NCBI RefSeq assembly: GCF_004664715.2
Contig: NC_051069.1
Coordinates: 70,640,647 to 70,704,646 of the forward strand
Length of the DNA stretch: 64,000 nucleotides
DNA from: Peromyscus leucopus
Taxonomy: Eukaryota; Chordata; Mammalia; Rodentia; Cricetidae
Direction: 5' to 3'
Shown here: positions 11,290-23,119 of the stretch, in pieces
Position numbering within the stretch: the stretch's first letter is position 1
How the letters are laid out: every line of letters starts with the position of its first letter
Made by a program: the position numbers and the translations under genes
The notes under the pieces: model-generated
What the model was told of the DNA's origin: nothing
What the model saw: only the letters and a program-made list of their open reading frames with translations
Database searches by the model: none

Positions 11290-11589
11290 TTCTAGAGGTA
11301 AAACTAATCATAATCTTTGTACAACCTCTTTGGTAACGCCAATGCACACTGCTTGTTAAGAAATAGTACTTTCTTTCAGGAATACACTGAAACATAACCT
11401 GTGTCTTATAATTTCACTAAGAAAATTGTCCCATGGGTTTTGTTAAAGAGCTGTAAATAGAGTTATTACTTTGACCAGTGTACATTGCTTAGCTCTCTAA
11501 GCAGATATGCATCCTATGTCTTTTTGTCTTTTTAAGACTTCATTTTTAACATTGACTTTGGATGTGTTTCATGGTCAGGGTTGCTGATA

Positions 11590-11715
11590 CACATAAGGCT
11601 ACATTCTGTAAGAAAGGGAACTTGGTTTATCTTAGTAATTACTGTGTCTACATTTTTTAGCACCTGGCCAAACACACTGAAGGTGTCCAATCAATGCTTA
11701 CTGATGGAACATAAT
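11590..11715 (+). mobile_element. L2 LINE 3' end relic
   Basis: The order 'tttatcttagta', 'agcacctggcca', 'aggtgtccaatcaatgctta' parallels the conserved L2 3' end (cacctag-cacag...gtgctcaataaatg). An ancient mammalian repeat. The open frame at 11581-11985 runs through it and is not regarded as a gene. Confidence 0.5.
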
Positions 11716-12710
11716 CTCTTATTAAGCATGTGTCTGGAGAAAGGTCTAATTCAACAAGAAAATTTGAAAATTACTTCAAAGCTTCCTTGTTTCTGCAACA
11801 GTATAAAGTTTGTACAAGTGGTGGCTATTTGTAAGAATTTAAATGGCTCTTGGAGCACAGTTTATCAGACTTGTTTTACCTATGTAAAAATGTGCCACTT
11901 TGTAAATTATAGAGAAGGTCAAGTTGAGTCACTCATTATAATCTTTCAGATAAACTCTCTCCACCAGTACATTTGTCAAATGTAAACTGATTCATTCTTG
12001 GAATTAAGGTGACTCTGATCTAATACAAACATGAAGGTCTGAATGGCCTTTGGAAGTCCACAGGGTCTCCTCAAAGCTGTCATCACACATCCTCATTCAT
12101 GACAATGCACTTACATGCTCAGCTTTTTCTCTTATCCAGACAAATAGTTGTACTATATTAAGGAATGGGCTTCTGAAGTCAGAGACTTGAGTCAATTGTC
12201 TCTCTTTATAGAATAATCAATAATTATAATCATCAACATGTGATACTTGCTCTTCAGGATAATTAGCAAAAATATTCCCTTTGCCTTTAAAGTGTACGAT
12301 TTCAATCAATAATAAAAATGTCTTTGCAAATCTGAAAAGTATATATTTATGTATTGCTTTATTTTAAAGATACCTTTTAAAATACTTTTATTTCCATGGT
12401 ATGTCAAATGATGAACAAACTCGAGCATAGCTCTGTGATGAATAGAGCTGTTATGCTGGGAGCAAAGTGCCATTATTATCTGAGAGATTTCAATTTGTCC
12501 AATTGAATAGATTTGCTAGTGTGTATGCAATTTTTATATAAAATGATGAGAAGTTAAAGCTTTTCTGTCACATAGTATCAATTGATTGCTTTAAGATGAG
12601 AGTTATCAAAACAATATTCTCTTCACATTTCTAAGGTCACACCAACCAGATCAGTTATAGGAATTGTTTACAGCTTAATGGAGCAAGATAGGGTGATGAA
12701 ACCCACCTTT
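11716..12710. other. No recognisable feature
   Basis: AT-rich unique-looking DNA; no gene or repeat named. Confidence 0.5.
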
Positions 12711-12726
12711 AAAGAAAGGCTTGAGT
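12711..12726. repeat. Left target duplication of B1
   Basis: AAAGAAAGGCTTGAGT, repeated exactly at 12872-12887. Confidence 0.9.
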
Positions 12727-12871
12727 AACGCCTTTAATCCCAGCACTAGGGAGGCAGAGCCAGGCAAATTTCTGTGAGTTCGAGGCCAGCCTGAGCTACC
12801 AACTGAGCTCCAGGAAAGGCGCAAAGCTACACAGAGAAATCCTGTCTTGAAAAACCAAAAAAAAAAAAAAA
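12727..12871 (+). mobile_element. B1 SINE, slightly 5' truncated
   Basis: Starts within the B1 A-box region ('acgcctttaatcccagcac') and runs through 'gttcgaggccagcctgag' (B box), 'ggaaaggcgcaaagctacac' and an A18-type tail. An exact 16-bp target duplication flanks it, so the copy is fairly young. The 'aaaggcgcaaagc' variant points to a cricetid B1 subfamily. Confidence 0.95.
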
Positions 12872-12887
12872 AAAGAAAGGCTTGAGT
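12872..12887. repeat. Right target duplication of B1
   Basis: AAAGAAAGGCTTGAGT, identical to 12711-12726. Confidence 0.9.
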
Positions 12888-13300
12888 GAAACAATAGGGT
12901 TCAAATTAAAGTAGCACCCAAAGGGTTTCTGAAAGTTAGTTTTGATTGGCACAATATCTGTATATATTTATGAGGTATAATGTGATGTTTTGATATGATG
13001 GATAATGGTCAACTTAGGAAAAGTATCAAATCAATCACCTTAGATTTTTATAGACTTTTTTCATAGATTTGCTGTTCTGTTTCACCTATTTTGAGACATA
13101 TGATAGGTTATTGTTAACTATAGTACCCCTGTTGTACCACAAAACACCAGAATCTGGTTATCCTACCTTTACTTGAGCTAGTTGATCCAACACAGCTTAA
13201 TAAGCAGAGCCTCAGGCTTTTCATCTAAGGGCACTTGGGGTGTTTCGTTGTTTGTTTGCTTGTTTCACAGGGAACAAACTATGAAAGAATTTCAGATACA
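12888..13300. other. No recognisable feature
   Basis: AT-rich, with a short (TTTG)n-like run near 13246-13265. Confidence 0.5.
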
Positions 13301-13306
13301 GTGACT
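13301..13306. repeat. Left 6-bp target duplication of solo LTR
   Basis: GTGACT, repeated exactly at 13678-13683. Confidence 0.8.
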
Positions 13307-13677
13307 TGCTGTGGAATGTCTTTCTATATGCTGTGTATATGTATTGCTCTGATTGATTGATAAATAAAGCTACATTGGCCTATGGCAGGGCAGGACAGAG
13401 CCAGGGGGGAAATCTAAGAGAGATAAGAAAGAAGAAAGGAGAGGGGGCAGATGCTGCTAGCTGCCATCAGTAACAAGATGGAAAGTACCAATAAGCCACA
13501 AGCCACATGGCAAAGTATAGATTTATAGAAATGTGTTAATTTAAGATGTAAGAGCCAGTTATTGAGAAGCCTGAGCCATTAGGCCACATAGTTTGAAAAT
13601 AATATAAACCTTTGTATGTTTATTTGAGTCTGAGCGGCTGCAGGAACAGGCAGGACACAGAAAAACTTCCAACTACA
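13307..13677 (+). mobile_element. Rodent class II-like solo LTR (type A)
   Basis: 371 bp, TGCTGTGGAATG...AACTACA, flanked by a perfect 6-bp duplication GTGACT. Contains ATAAATAAAGC (poly(A) signal), the 'aagccacatgg' and 'tttaagatgtaagagc' blocks and the 'gtctgagcggctgcagg' end block shared with the minus-strand copies at 24462, 32601, 48847 and 53836. No internal region, so a solo LTR formed by recombination. Confidence 0.85.
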
Positions 13678-13683
13678 GTGACT
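13678..13683. repeat. Right 6-bp target duplication of solo LTR
   Basis: GTGACT, identical to 13301-13306. Confidence 0.8.
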
Positions 13684-13704
13684 CAGTTGGCCAAGAAATA
13701 CATT

Positions 13705-13860
13705 TTTGTTTGTTTGTTTCTTTTATTGATTCTTTGGGGATTTCACATCATGCATCCCTATCACATTTGCTTCCTAATCCATCCCTGTACATCTCCTCCC
13801 TTGTGGCTTCCCCCAATCAAAAAAAAAAAAGAGTCTAATTTGTGTTTTCTATAAACTCAC
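13705..13860 (-). mobile_element. L1-type rodent repeat fragment
   Basis: 'attgattctttggggattt' followed by 'cacatcatgcatccc' and pyrimidine-rich sequence matches the same repeat as 46498-46640 and the start of 59720-60663. Probably an L1 3' UTR in antisense; family name uncertain. Confidence 0.5.
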
Positions 13861-13979
13861 TGGATTGTAGTCAAACTCTCAGTAGCCTTCTCCTTAAATA
13901 GAATTGAGTCTGTCTTCACCTCTACTGGAAACCATCTAATGTGGATAACAACACTTCATCATCATATCAGAGCCCTTTT

Positions 13980-14222
13980 AAATATTATTAATTCAATATT
14001 TTCATTTATTTTACATACCAGCCACAGTTTCCCCTCTCTCCTGTCCACCTGCTCCCTCTCCCTGCATTCCATCTATCTCTCCCCATTCACTCCTCCTCTG
14101 TCTGCAGTCAGAAAGGGGCAGGCCTCCCATGGGCATCAAAAAAATATGGTGTATCAAGTTGAAGCAAGACCAAGCTTCTTTGTCCTCTTTGATGGTTTTC
14201 TGTTTAGACTGTTACTATTTGG

Positions 14223-14225
<3 letters not shown>
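13980..14225 (-). mobile_element. L1 3' UTR fragment
   Basis: Antisense copy of the G-rich L1 3' UTR: 'ttattttacataccagccac', a CT-rich tract, then 'ggcaggcctcccatgggcat' and 'gtatcaagttgaagcaagac', parallel to 27010-27215. Confidence 0.8.

Positions 14226-14275
<50 letters not shown>
14226..14275. repeat. (GT)n microsatellite
   Basis: About 25 uninterrupted GT units. Confidence 0.97.
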
Positions 14276-14276
<1 letters not shown>

Positions 14277-14891
14277 GGGTGGAGGAAGGGGTTGTCATAG
14301 AAGTCTTCCATATCTTTCTCAACTGTGCATCTATAGTCACTGATATCACGGCCAAGGCAGCTTATTTGCTCTTTATGGTTCATAGGAACATGGATCATGG
14401 GGTTCCACATGGTCTCTGGCATCAGCACAGCCCGCAAACAGGGCTCTCACTAGCAATAGGGCCATGGACTGAGACAAAGCTCTCTGATGCAGCTGGGATC
14501 ATGGACATCAACATGGCTTCAGGTTGCAGCAGACCATGGACATCTTCAGTGGTAGCACTGGCAGGGGTCTTTCTCAAGAACTAAGATTTATTTCACTTTT
14601 TTTCCTGATAAGATTTATGTGAAATAAGGAGCCCATGAAGTAAAACATTAGGTGAGAATAAAATTCTCAACAATACAGCTACTAATTTTAAAAGGCCCGG
14701 TCAATCCTGGTAAGGGTCAAATTATCTAGAATTGATCTTCATTAAAAACAACAACAACAAATAAGGTAAAGGTGTTTTAAAAAGATGAAAAGAAATTTTA
14801 ACTTATTCAGATAACTTACCATGAATTTCTGGTTTCTGAAAAATGTTTATAAAATAGAACTTTATGTTTTATGAACAAAAAGTAAAAAGAA
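14276..14891. other. Unassigned sequence, first half repeat-like
   Basis: 14290-14580 has internally similar 'atggacatcaacatgg' and 'accatggacatc' phrases that I associate with a dispersed rodent repeat but cannot name. The rest is unremarkable. Confidence 0.3.
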
Positions 14892-14975
14892 GGTGAGGGA
14901 GACAACTCAGCAAGGGAGAGTGATTACTGCATCGACACGAGGACCTGATTTCAAATTCCTAGTGCCCAAAGACCC
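14892..14975 (+). mobile_element. Possible B4/ID-type SINE head
   Basis: 'gggagacaactcagcaaggg' followed by 'gacctgatttcaaattccta' is a degenerate A box/B box order as in tRNA-derived rodent SINEs. Confidence 0.4.
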
Positions 14976-15364
14976 TCAGTTGAATAGATTCTGTTGAAGG
15001 AAAATGGATGTGGGAATCCACCATCCTAATAGCAATACTTAAAGAGCAGGATGTAGGGAATGGCAGACTAATCAAGGTGAATGAATATCATTTTAGTTGT
15101 TCATTGACTTCATAATCCTAAATCTCCTGGGACTCCCATTACAATGCACACTGAGTCATGGAAAAGAGCTAGCCCAAAAGTAATTTTTCCACTCCCGCTG
15201 ATCAAAATGACTCCACAGCAGAAACATCTTACATTATTGTATTAGAAAAGCCATGTTATGAGAAAGAGTTCTTTTAAGGGAATATTAGGATAGAATTTAA
15301 ACTACTTTTTTATTCAACAAAAACCCACATATTAAGAAAACCTTACAATTGACAATTAATTAAA
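14976..15364. other. No recognisable feature
   Basis: AT-rich, nothing identified. Confidence 0.45.
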
Positions 15365-16511
15365 AAAACCTCATGAAACTGAAAATCTTCCATAGGGCAA
15401 AAGACACTGTCAGTAGAACAAAATTGCAACCTACAGAATGGGAAAAGATTTTCACCAACTCCACATCTGACAAAGGGCTAATTTCCAAAATTTATAAAGA
15501 ACTCAAGAAACTAGACATCAACAAACCAAATATTACAGTTAAAAAAAAATGAGGTGCAGAGCTAAACAGATAATTCTTAACAAAAGAATCTCATATGGCC
15601 TAGAAACAGTTAAAGAAATTTTCAACATCTTTGGCAATCAGGGAAACACAAATAAAAATGACTTTGAGATTCCATCTTTCACCTGGCAGAATGGTTAAGA
15701 TCAAAACCACAAGTGACTGTTCATGCTGGCAAGGAGAACACTCCTCCATTACTGGTGGGAGTGTAAACTTGTACAGTCACTTTGGAAATCAATATAGCAG
15801 TTTCTTAGAGAGTTGGGAATCCATCTACCTCAAGACCATCTATACCAGTCCTTGGCATATACTCAAAGGATGCTCTATCCTGCACCAAGGACACTTGCTC
15901 AACTCTATTCATAGCAGCTTTATTTGTAGTAGCCAGAAACTGGAAACAACCTAAATGTTCCTCAACTGAAGAATGGGTAAAGAAAATGTGGTACATTACA
16001 CAATGCATATCACTTAATTGTTTAAAAAAATAACATCATAAAATTTGCAGGGATAGAAAAAGAATTATCCCAAGTGAGGTAATAACCCAGACCCAGAAAG
16101 GCAAGCATGGTATGTATTTACTTGTAAGTGTATATTAGCTGTAAAGTAAAGGATAATCATGCTATAATGCACAGACATAGAGAGGCTAAGTAACATGGAG
16201 GGCTCAAGGAGAGGATGCATGAATCTCTCTGGGAAGGGAAAAATAGAGTAGATTTGTTGGACTTGGGGCAGGTGGGGAAAGGAATAGGAAGAATCATGTT
16301 TGGGAAAGATGGAGAGATGGAGAGTACTGAGAGAGACAACTGGAATTGTGGGCCATTTTAAGGCTGAGATAGAAACCTAGTACAATGGGAACTTCCAGGA
16401 ATCTATGTGGATTACCCTAGCTAAGACTCCTAGTTAGGAGAAATACAGAGCCTAAACTGGACATCTTCTGCAACCAGGTGAGACTTCCAGTGGAGAGATT
16501 GGGGCACCAAC
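15365..16511 (+). mobile_element. Lx-type L1: ORF2 C-terminus and start of long 3' UTR
   Basis: Begins at the ORF2 region reading 'cctcatgaaactgaaa' and continues through 'gggaaaagattttcacc', 'atcagggaaacacaaat', 'ctggtgggagtgtaaac' and 'gaagaatgggtaaagaaa' to the ORF2 end near 16130, then 3' UTR. Frameshifts and stops throughout; inactive and 5' truncated. Split from its remaining 3' UTR by an LTR insertion. Confidence 0.88.
16507..16511. repeat. Left target duplication of MaLR-like LTR
   Basis: CCAAC against CCAAT at 16876-16880 (4 of 5), consistent with a 5-bp MaLR/ERVL duplication. Confidence 0.55.
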
Positions 16512-16875
16512 TGTCTTTGTTAGGTTTTATTGCTGTGAAGAGACACCATGACCACAGCAACTCTTATAAAGGGAAACATGTAATTTGGGCTGGTTTCAGA
16601 AGTTTTGTTATTACCATGGTGAGACATGGTGTTGTGCAAGGATACATGGTGATGGAGAAGGAGTTGAGATTTTTACATCTTGATACAAAGGCAGCAGAAG
16701 GAGACTGAATGCCACCTTGAGTATGTCTTGAGCATATGAGACCTCAAAGCCCACCTGCACAGTGACACACTTCCTCCAACAAAGCCACACCTACTCCAAC
16801 AAGGCCAGAACTCCTAATAGTACCACTCCCTATGGGTCAAACACTCAAACACATGAGTCTATTCAAACCACTACA
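16512..16875 (-). mobile_element. MaLR-like solo LTR inserted in the Lx L1
   Basis: 364 bp, ends TGTCTTTG...CTACA on the plus strand. The internal order 'gaagagacaccatgacca', 'acacttcctccaacaaagcc' and 'acatgagtctattcaaacc' is the reverse complement of 225-608. It interrupts an L1 3' UTR and must be younger than it. Confidence 0.8.
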
Positions 16876-17720
16876 CCAATCCAGCCTCAAAACCTCCAAC
16901 CTACAATTTGTCCTGCCTGCAAGATATGCTGGGGTAAATGTGGCACAGAAATTGGTGGAGTAGCCAACCAATATCTAGTCCAGCTTGAGACCCATGCCAT
17001 GAGAGGCAGCCCACCTCTGACACTGCCTGGAGGGCCAGAACTAGAGGTTGAGTAACCCAGACATCTAAGATAGACCCAAACACAAGCAGCAAAAAAAGTC
17101 AATAAAATGATCCCTAGTGATATTCTGCTATACTTGTAGACAGGAGCCTAGAATAATTGTTGTTAATGAGGTTTCATCCAGCAATTGACAGAAACAGATG
17201 CAGACCCACAGCCAAACATTAGACAGAGCTTGGGGAATCCTGTAGAAAATGGGAAGAAAAGATTGTAGGAGCCAGAGACAAGAAGGACTCCACAAGAAAA
17301 TCACAGAATCAACTACCCTTGGATCATATGGACTGACAGAGACTGAACCAACAACCAGGGACCCTGCGTGGGTCTGACCTAGGAGCTCTGTATATATGTT
17401 ATGGTTGTGTAGCTTGGTCCTCTTGTGGGACTCCTAACAGTGGGAGAAGGGGCTGTCTCTGACTCGTTTGCCTACTTTTGGGATCATTTCCCTCCCATGG
17501 GTTGCCTTCCCCAGCCTTAATATAAGGGGAGACTGTGATGCCTAGTCTTATGGCAACTTGATATGCCAGGTTTGTTTTTTAATCCCTTGGAGTTTTGCCT
17601 TTTACTGAATAGAGGAGGACTGTATAGAGACAAGTGTCAAGAAGGGGACTGAGTAGGAGGAGAGGAGGGATGGGAAACTGCAATCATGATGTAATGTATG
17701 AGAGAAGAAAAAAGAAAACA
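16876..17720 (+). mobile_element. Lx-type L1 3' UTR, continued to tail
   Basis: Resumes the L1 3' UTR after the LTR. 17160-17715 is colinear with 5308-5785 and ends in 'tgatgtaatgtatgagag' and an A-rich tail. The open frames at 16762-17102 are chance frames in this UTR. Confidence 0.82.
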
Positions 17721-17976
17721 CTTATGACATTCACTATCATTCCATGAAACAAGCATGGTACTGGGAGGGTTTGGACTCAGTCTACCTCATACATTAATAT
17801 TTGACATGCTTTGAACAAACCTCCATCTCATCAGTTTAGCTATACTGTGAAGAAGATGAGGAGTACAAAAATCCTTGGCCATTTTTCAAATCAGACACAT
17901 GCTAGGTCCTTGACTAGCATAGAATGAAATCTTGGTTTCTAGATGTTTCAAGTGCACATTTTCAAAGTATTATTTA

Positions 17977-17980
<4 letters not shown>

Positions 17981-18028
<48 letters not shown>
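17981..18028. repeat. (TG)n microsatellite
   Basis: 24 uninterrupted TG units. Confidence 0.97.
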
Positions 18029-18030
<2 letters not shown>

Positions 18031-18559
18031 CTTATAACTCCTATTTCAGAAATAAAAATATAACTAATTTAGCAGTGACTCTTTGGACAAGCACATATTT
18101 TCTTTAGACATGAACTATACATTGGGGTATAAAATGGGTTCATAAGTTTTATGTGACCTATGCCAATAAATGCATCAGTTCTATCTTGCTACTGACATCA
18201 GTTACACTTCATTTTCAAGTTCTTTCTGGCTAATAGACTAGTAAGTCAGTCAACAGATCAATAAAATCAAAACCAAATAATTCACAGAAAAATACTCTCT
18301 GGAAACTTGTCAGTAGGATTCTTAAATTTACAACTATAGTTTTATTTTGCTATTAGATATCTGAAGTCAGTATTATGACCAGGTTATAATTTCAATGGGA
18401 ATGTTTTCAGTGTGGTCTTGATAGAAGTAGTTCTTATGTCTAAATACAAAGGTTAGGACAAGTGTGGGTAACATTTTCTAAGTATGTTACTTTTGCATAT
18501 TTTGTTATGGTTAGTGACATGGAAATGTTCTTCTTGCGAAAGATTAAATGATCTCTAAC
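18029..18559. other. No recognisable feature
   Basis: AT-rich, nothing identified. Confidence 0.5.
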
Positions 18560-18780
18560 GGACTAGAGAGAGAGCTCAGGAATTAAGAGCATGCATTGCT
18601 GTGGCAACAGACCACAGGCCATGTTAGAACACAATTATCAGCCAGTTCATATCATCTTGTAACTCCAGCCCCAGGGAAATTATATCTTCCTCTGGCCTTT
18701 ACAGATACTGCACTCGTGTGTACAAAACTCAGACTCAGAATTATATACTTTTAATATATAATTAAAAAGTAAAATATTTT
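18560..18780 (+). mobile_element. B3-type (B2 superfamily) SINE
   Basis: Diverged B2/B3 order: 'gactagagagagagctcagg' (A box area), 'taactccagccccaggg', 'cttcctctggccttta' and an AT-rich tail. Confidence 0.6.
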
Positions 18781-18959
18781 TAAAATTATAAGAAATAAAC
18801 ATAATAAAATCAGCATTTCCCCAGATCTGTGTATATGTGTAAGTTTATTTACATAAATAGATTTTCTATAAATTGAAACATTTGTAGACATGTATGTAAG
18901 GAATTGCATTCATAGCTTTCTACATAGGTACATTTACACTACTTTTGCTTTCAGTAAAA

Positions 18960-19105
18960 AGTATTTCAAACTTTGGTCATACCAAAAGTTGGGTGGACTG
19001 GGAGGGGGACAGAATCTGGAGGGACTTGGGGAAGGAGAATAATATGATCAAAATATATTTAAATTTAAGAATTCTCTTAAATAATGAAAATAAAATGAAA
19101 TTATT
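18960..19105 (+). mobile_element. L1 3'-terminal fragment
   Basis: 'gttgggtggactgggagggg', 'ggagggacttgggg' and 'atatgatcaaaatatatt' form a typical rodent L1 3' end with an A-rich tail. Confidence 0.65.
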
Positions 19106-19199
19106 TTATATACAAAAATCTGTAGTCCACTATTTTTTTACCTCTGTGTTATTTGTCTTAGAAAAAGTATTCTCATTTTTGAAATTATTTAAAAATCCT

Positions 19200-19470
19200 G
19201 TTATTTAATTTGATTCTGCCTTGGTTTTTTTGTGCTTTATATCTGCTACCTTAACTTATCTTGAATTACATTCTGTGAGGAAGTAAGGCAGGGATCTAAT
19301 ATCTTCTTCTTCCCCATATTAAATGACTTTTAAAATCTATTCTATAAATTTTAGATAATGTGTTTTCTCTTATTCACATTTGATTCATACATTGCAATGA
19401 TGCCTATACTATTTAAGACAATATGCATGCAGTTGTCATTTAATACTCCACTAGTTACTAAATATTTGCT
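19200..19470 (-). mobile_element. Possible ancient L1 fragment
   Basis: 'gtgaggaagtaaggcaggga' followed by 'taatatcttcttcttcccc' resembles antisense sequence near the end of mammalian L1M ORF2. Weak. Confidence 0.35.
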
Positions 19471-20480
19471 GCTTTCCAATTTGTTCCAATATATAGGGTA
19501 CCACACATTGCTTCTTTGTTTTGCTCTTAGTACTGGCTTTATTTTGTACTTTCTCCTTCCCTGTGGATTTGTCACAGGTTTTGGGGTGTGTGTCTAGGGA
19601 ATCTCTGAGTTCCTCCCTGAGAGAATAAAGAATTGAACCACTGGGAAAGGCAGAGCCAAGAAGAATGTGAAGGTAACAGCATTATTCCTACTGAATTGGA
19701 AGAACCCTGATGCTGAGAGTCTGCTAACAGAATCTGGGTTGGGTGTTTTATATGGCCCTTAAGTCCCTCCATTTTATCCATTATTCCTGTTTAGAGACAC
19801 TTCCCCCTACCCACCCACCTTTACACACAACCTCCTGCCATTTCTCCTCACAATTCTTCTGGGAACAAGAAGCCACCATCTCAGGGAACATGTTTTGCCT
19901 CCCTTATCTGTCTATGGCTATTTCTCCTTCATTCAGAGATCAACTCTGGCTGTCATTGGGAGAGGGAGTGATCTAACTGTCTCATGCTTTGAGGAGATGG
20001 TATCTAGATAGTGTCTTCTGAGGTATGTTACAAGGCTTGCTTTAGGGATAAAAAGAGCAACCCTGAGGTCCTTCAATGGGCCCACTATGAGTTGAGGTTA
20101 CATTTTTTTTCTCTAGATACCTTATATTCCCAATGGCTAGAAAGTTGAGGTGGGACTCAGCACCCTGAGAGATTCTCTCCTCAGATGCCTCACAGAGTAA
20201 CCAGGTGTCTACATATCACAGCAAGATTATATGGGGACTTTGACCAAGCCATAAGGTTCTGCACTGAGGCCAGTCTAAAAAAAACTGGGGCTATCTCTAA
20301 ATCCTTGGGAATAGGACAGTCTAAAAACTATCTGACCTTTTGAGTCAGATGCCTTGTTTAGAAGAGAAAAGTACTGGCCTCCAAGGCTGATCTTGAGAGT
20401 GATGAACCCAGAATACAACTTCAGGAGTGTTAAAACTTGTGGATGTGGCTAGAATCACAGTGTGAGCTCTCTCAAAGATA
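19471..20480. other. Unassigned, less AT-rich segment
   Basis: Richer in G+C than its surroundings, with no long open frame. It may be an old retroviral internal region, but no retroviral motif was found. No exon supported. Confidence 0.3.
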
Positions 20481-21239
20481 GATAGAAAAAGAGAGAAGGG
20501 GGTGGGGAAGGAGGAAGAGAAGAAGAAGAATTTTAACTACCACTTGATCTTTTTAGGTGAAAAGAATTATGGGCCTGTCTCTCTCTGCTGCAGATGCTTG
20601 ATGAAGCACAGAACTGAGCCAAAGTCATGTTGTTCTATATCTGTGCAGCATTCTTCTTACCAAAAGGAAATTACACTACTGATGTTAGTCTTTGAAAATA
20701 CCTTCCTCCAGAACATTTAAGATATATTATATCCATGTATATGGATCAAATAAAATATGAATACATTGAAACAAGCATGTCAATGACAGTAATTTGTGGT
20801 TTTCTTGAACCGTCTAGGCTTTCCTGACCAATAACTCATAGGAGTATCCTATGCCTTGCACTGAGAAATTTGTTCAGTAATCTATATCTTCTTTTAACTC
20901 TTAAGTTAATTATATTTATATTCAAGTAACTCTGAAGATGCAAAAAAAGAATAATTGAAATTCCACATTTGGGAAAATTGGGAAAGAACTCATTTGAATA
21001 AATATTTTACAAAGCACTGCTGAATTTGTAAGATACTTCCTGGTACAGAACACAGTCTGGGAACTCATGGCAAAAAAATTCTTAGAATGGTCAAAAGAAA
21101 GTATGAAAGAGAATAAAATCTTGGAAAGCATTCTGAAAAAAACGAAATCTATGTATAATATATGTGTGTGTTTTCTATATATTAACATAGTATATGTATT
21201 TTATAATATATGTATAGATTCATTTTTATTGTGTGTGGG

Positions 21240-21244
<5 letters not shown>
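20481..21244. other. No recognisable feature
   Basis: Starts with a GA-rich run (20484-20530); otherwise AT-rich unique DNA. Confidence 0.5.

Positions 21245-21284
<40 letters not shown>
21245..21284. repeat. (GT)n microsatellite
   Basis: 20 uninterrupted GT units. Confidence 0.97.
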
Positions 21285-21287
<3 letters not shown>

Positions 21288-21894
21288 AAACAATAGCCTC
21301 TTTTGCTGACTGAGGCAAGGGAGAAGAGATGTTCTTAGATTTGTTTGTGAATTGTATTGATTAAACTCAACTAAAATCTATCATATTATTTGTTCATTCT
21401 GTTTATCTATGATGAACAAATTCTCAGGTTGAGAATTCACTTATTGGAATAAATGGCAGGAATGCTATTTATTGTCAATGACTCATTAAAGTAATGTCTT
21501 CCCCCTGTTCTCTCTAGAACAATCCTTACTTGTTCTCTGCACTCATGCTTTTCATGTATCTTTAGTTATTGTCAATAGAATGCAACTACTTATTTTAAAA
21601 TGAAATAACAATTAACATATTGCATTATCTAAAGTATGTAAAGTAGAAATTGATACATCTTTAAAATACAAATCTATTTAAGTACTATGGGCTGGTATAA
21701 ACTTGAATTATTACAGTCAAATCAGTCACTGGCAATATTTTGAGCTCTTAGTGTTTCATCATTTGTCTTTAGCTCAATCTAAAACAAAGCAAAATATATT
21801 TTCTTGTGGAATTTTACAAAAGAAGTTAAAACATCAGTAGAAGATTAAAGTTGTGATTGTATTAATGGTAAACATAAAAATAATAGTAACTGGA
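21285..21894. other. No recognisable feature
   Basis: AT-rich, nothing identified. Confidence 0.5.
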
Positions 21895-22220
21895 CTGGGA
21901 GGGTGACTGCATAAGAATGGGGACTTGAATTCTGATCTCCCCCACTGACCTAAAATCTCTATGTAGAACTGCACAACTGTAACATCAGTGCTGGAGAAGG
22001 CAAAAGAAGCAAGATCCTGGGGGGCTGTCTGTCAGTGAGCATAGACAAAGTCTCAAGGTTCAGTTTCAGAGACCTTGTTCCAAAAATTAAAGTGGGGAGA
22101 AAGAAAAAGATATCAGACATTGACCTCTGGCCTCCAAGTGCACATGCATGGGTGAGCACACCAGTATACACAGAGATACAAACCACACATGCATGCCACA
22201 TACATACACACAGAGAATAA
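21895..22220 (+). mobile_element. RSINE1/B4-type SINE, near full length
   Basis: Diverged head ('ggactgggagggtgactgca'), central 'gtaacatcagtgctggag', 'gagaccttgttccaaaaatt' and the tail 'cattgacctctggcctccaa' with CACATGCATG-type CA-rich end. Confidence 0.75.
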
Positions 22221-22317
22221 ATAATAATGATACTAGTACTAAGTTGAAATGTTTGTAATAAGTGAGGTGCTCTCATAAGACTATTGCATTCCTTGCTTGG
22301 TAAATGTATGTAATAGG

Positions 22318-22465
22318 TACTTATTTATCTCTAAGATTAACAGATGAAGATGTTAAAGCTTAAAGTATGCTTCTACCTTGCGCAAGGTCATAGAGCTAAT
22401 CAATGGTTCAGCTAAAATTTTAGTCCAGTGTTTGATTAAAGACCATGCCCGTTAATGCTGAAGTA
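22318..22465 (-). mobile_element. MIR SINE
   Basis: Plus strand shows the classic antisense MIR order: 'ttaacagatgaagatgttaa', 'ttgcgcaaggtcatagagct', 'agtccagtgtttgattaaag' and 'accatgcccgttaat'. An ancient mammalian SINE, well preserved in its core. Confidence 0.75.
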
Positions 22466-23119
22466 ATGAGTCAGTACTGACTGTCTCCTGCCTACATACC
22501 CTTTTATCTAATCTTCCATGTAACATTTCACACATTTGCAGGGATATTTATATGATTTGTGACTATACAAGTGGCCACAAAACACAATGCTTCTCTGTAT
22601 GTGGCTAACTGAGCTATTCAGAAATCAAATACATAACGTCCTCCAGTCACCTGTGTCACCGGCTCCGACTGCAGGAACAGATGGCATGCCAGGGAATGCA
22701 CAGTTGCACACAGACATTCTGGATGAAAATAGATGGGAACCTTAAAGTTAAAATGCAATGCTGTTCAAGAATCAACTATATCCTTTTTCTTTCTTTTTTC
22801 AGGAAAAAAATATTTGCTATATAATCCAATCATAAAGGGTATTTTGGACATATTTGTCATAATTTGACCATAATCATTGACGTGAAGAGATGTGCATTCA
22901 GATAAGTTGAATTTGATGACAATGTGTTTGATGAACCAAGTGTTTGTTGTGTGCATGTCTTATTCCCATCATCTAGACAGTTTGAGAGATGGTCAAACCA
23001 TTGCAAAAGGTTAAGGAGGATGCAAATCCTTTGGTAATACTGAAAATGTTCATTCATTATCCCTTATTAAGGATTTTATATACTAATCATTGAAGTCAAT
23101 AGTCACATCTCATACTTAA
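22466..23119. other. No recognisable feature
   Basis: Nothing identified; no supported exon. Confidence 0.5.

Noticed and set aside
11581..11985. 134-codon plus-strand frame.
   Set aside because: No domain or codon signature, and its first part overlaps an L2-like relic.
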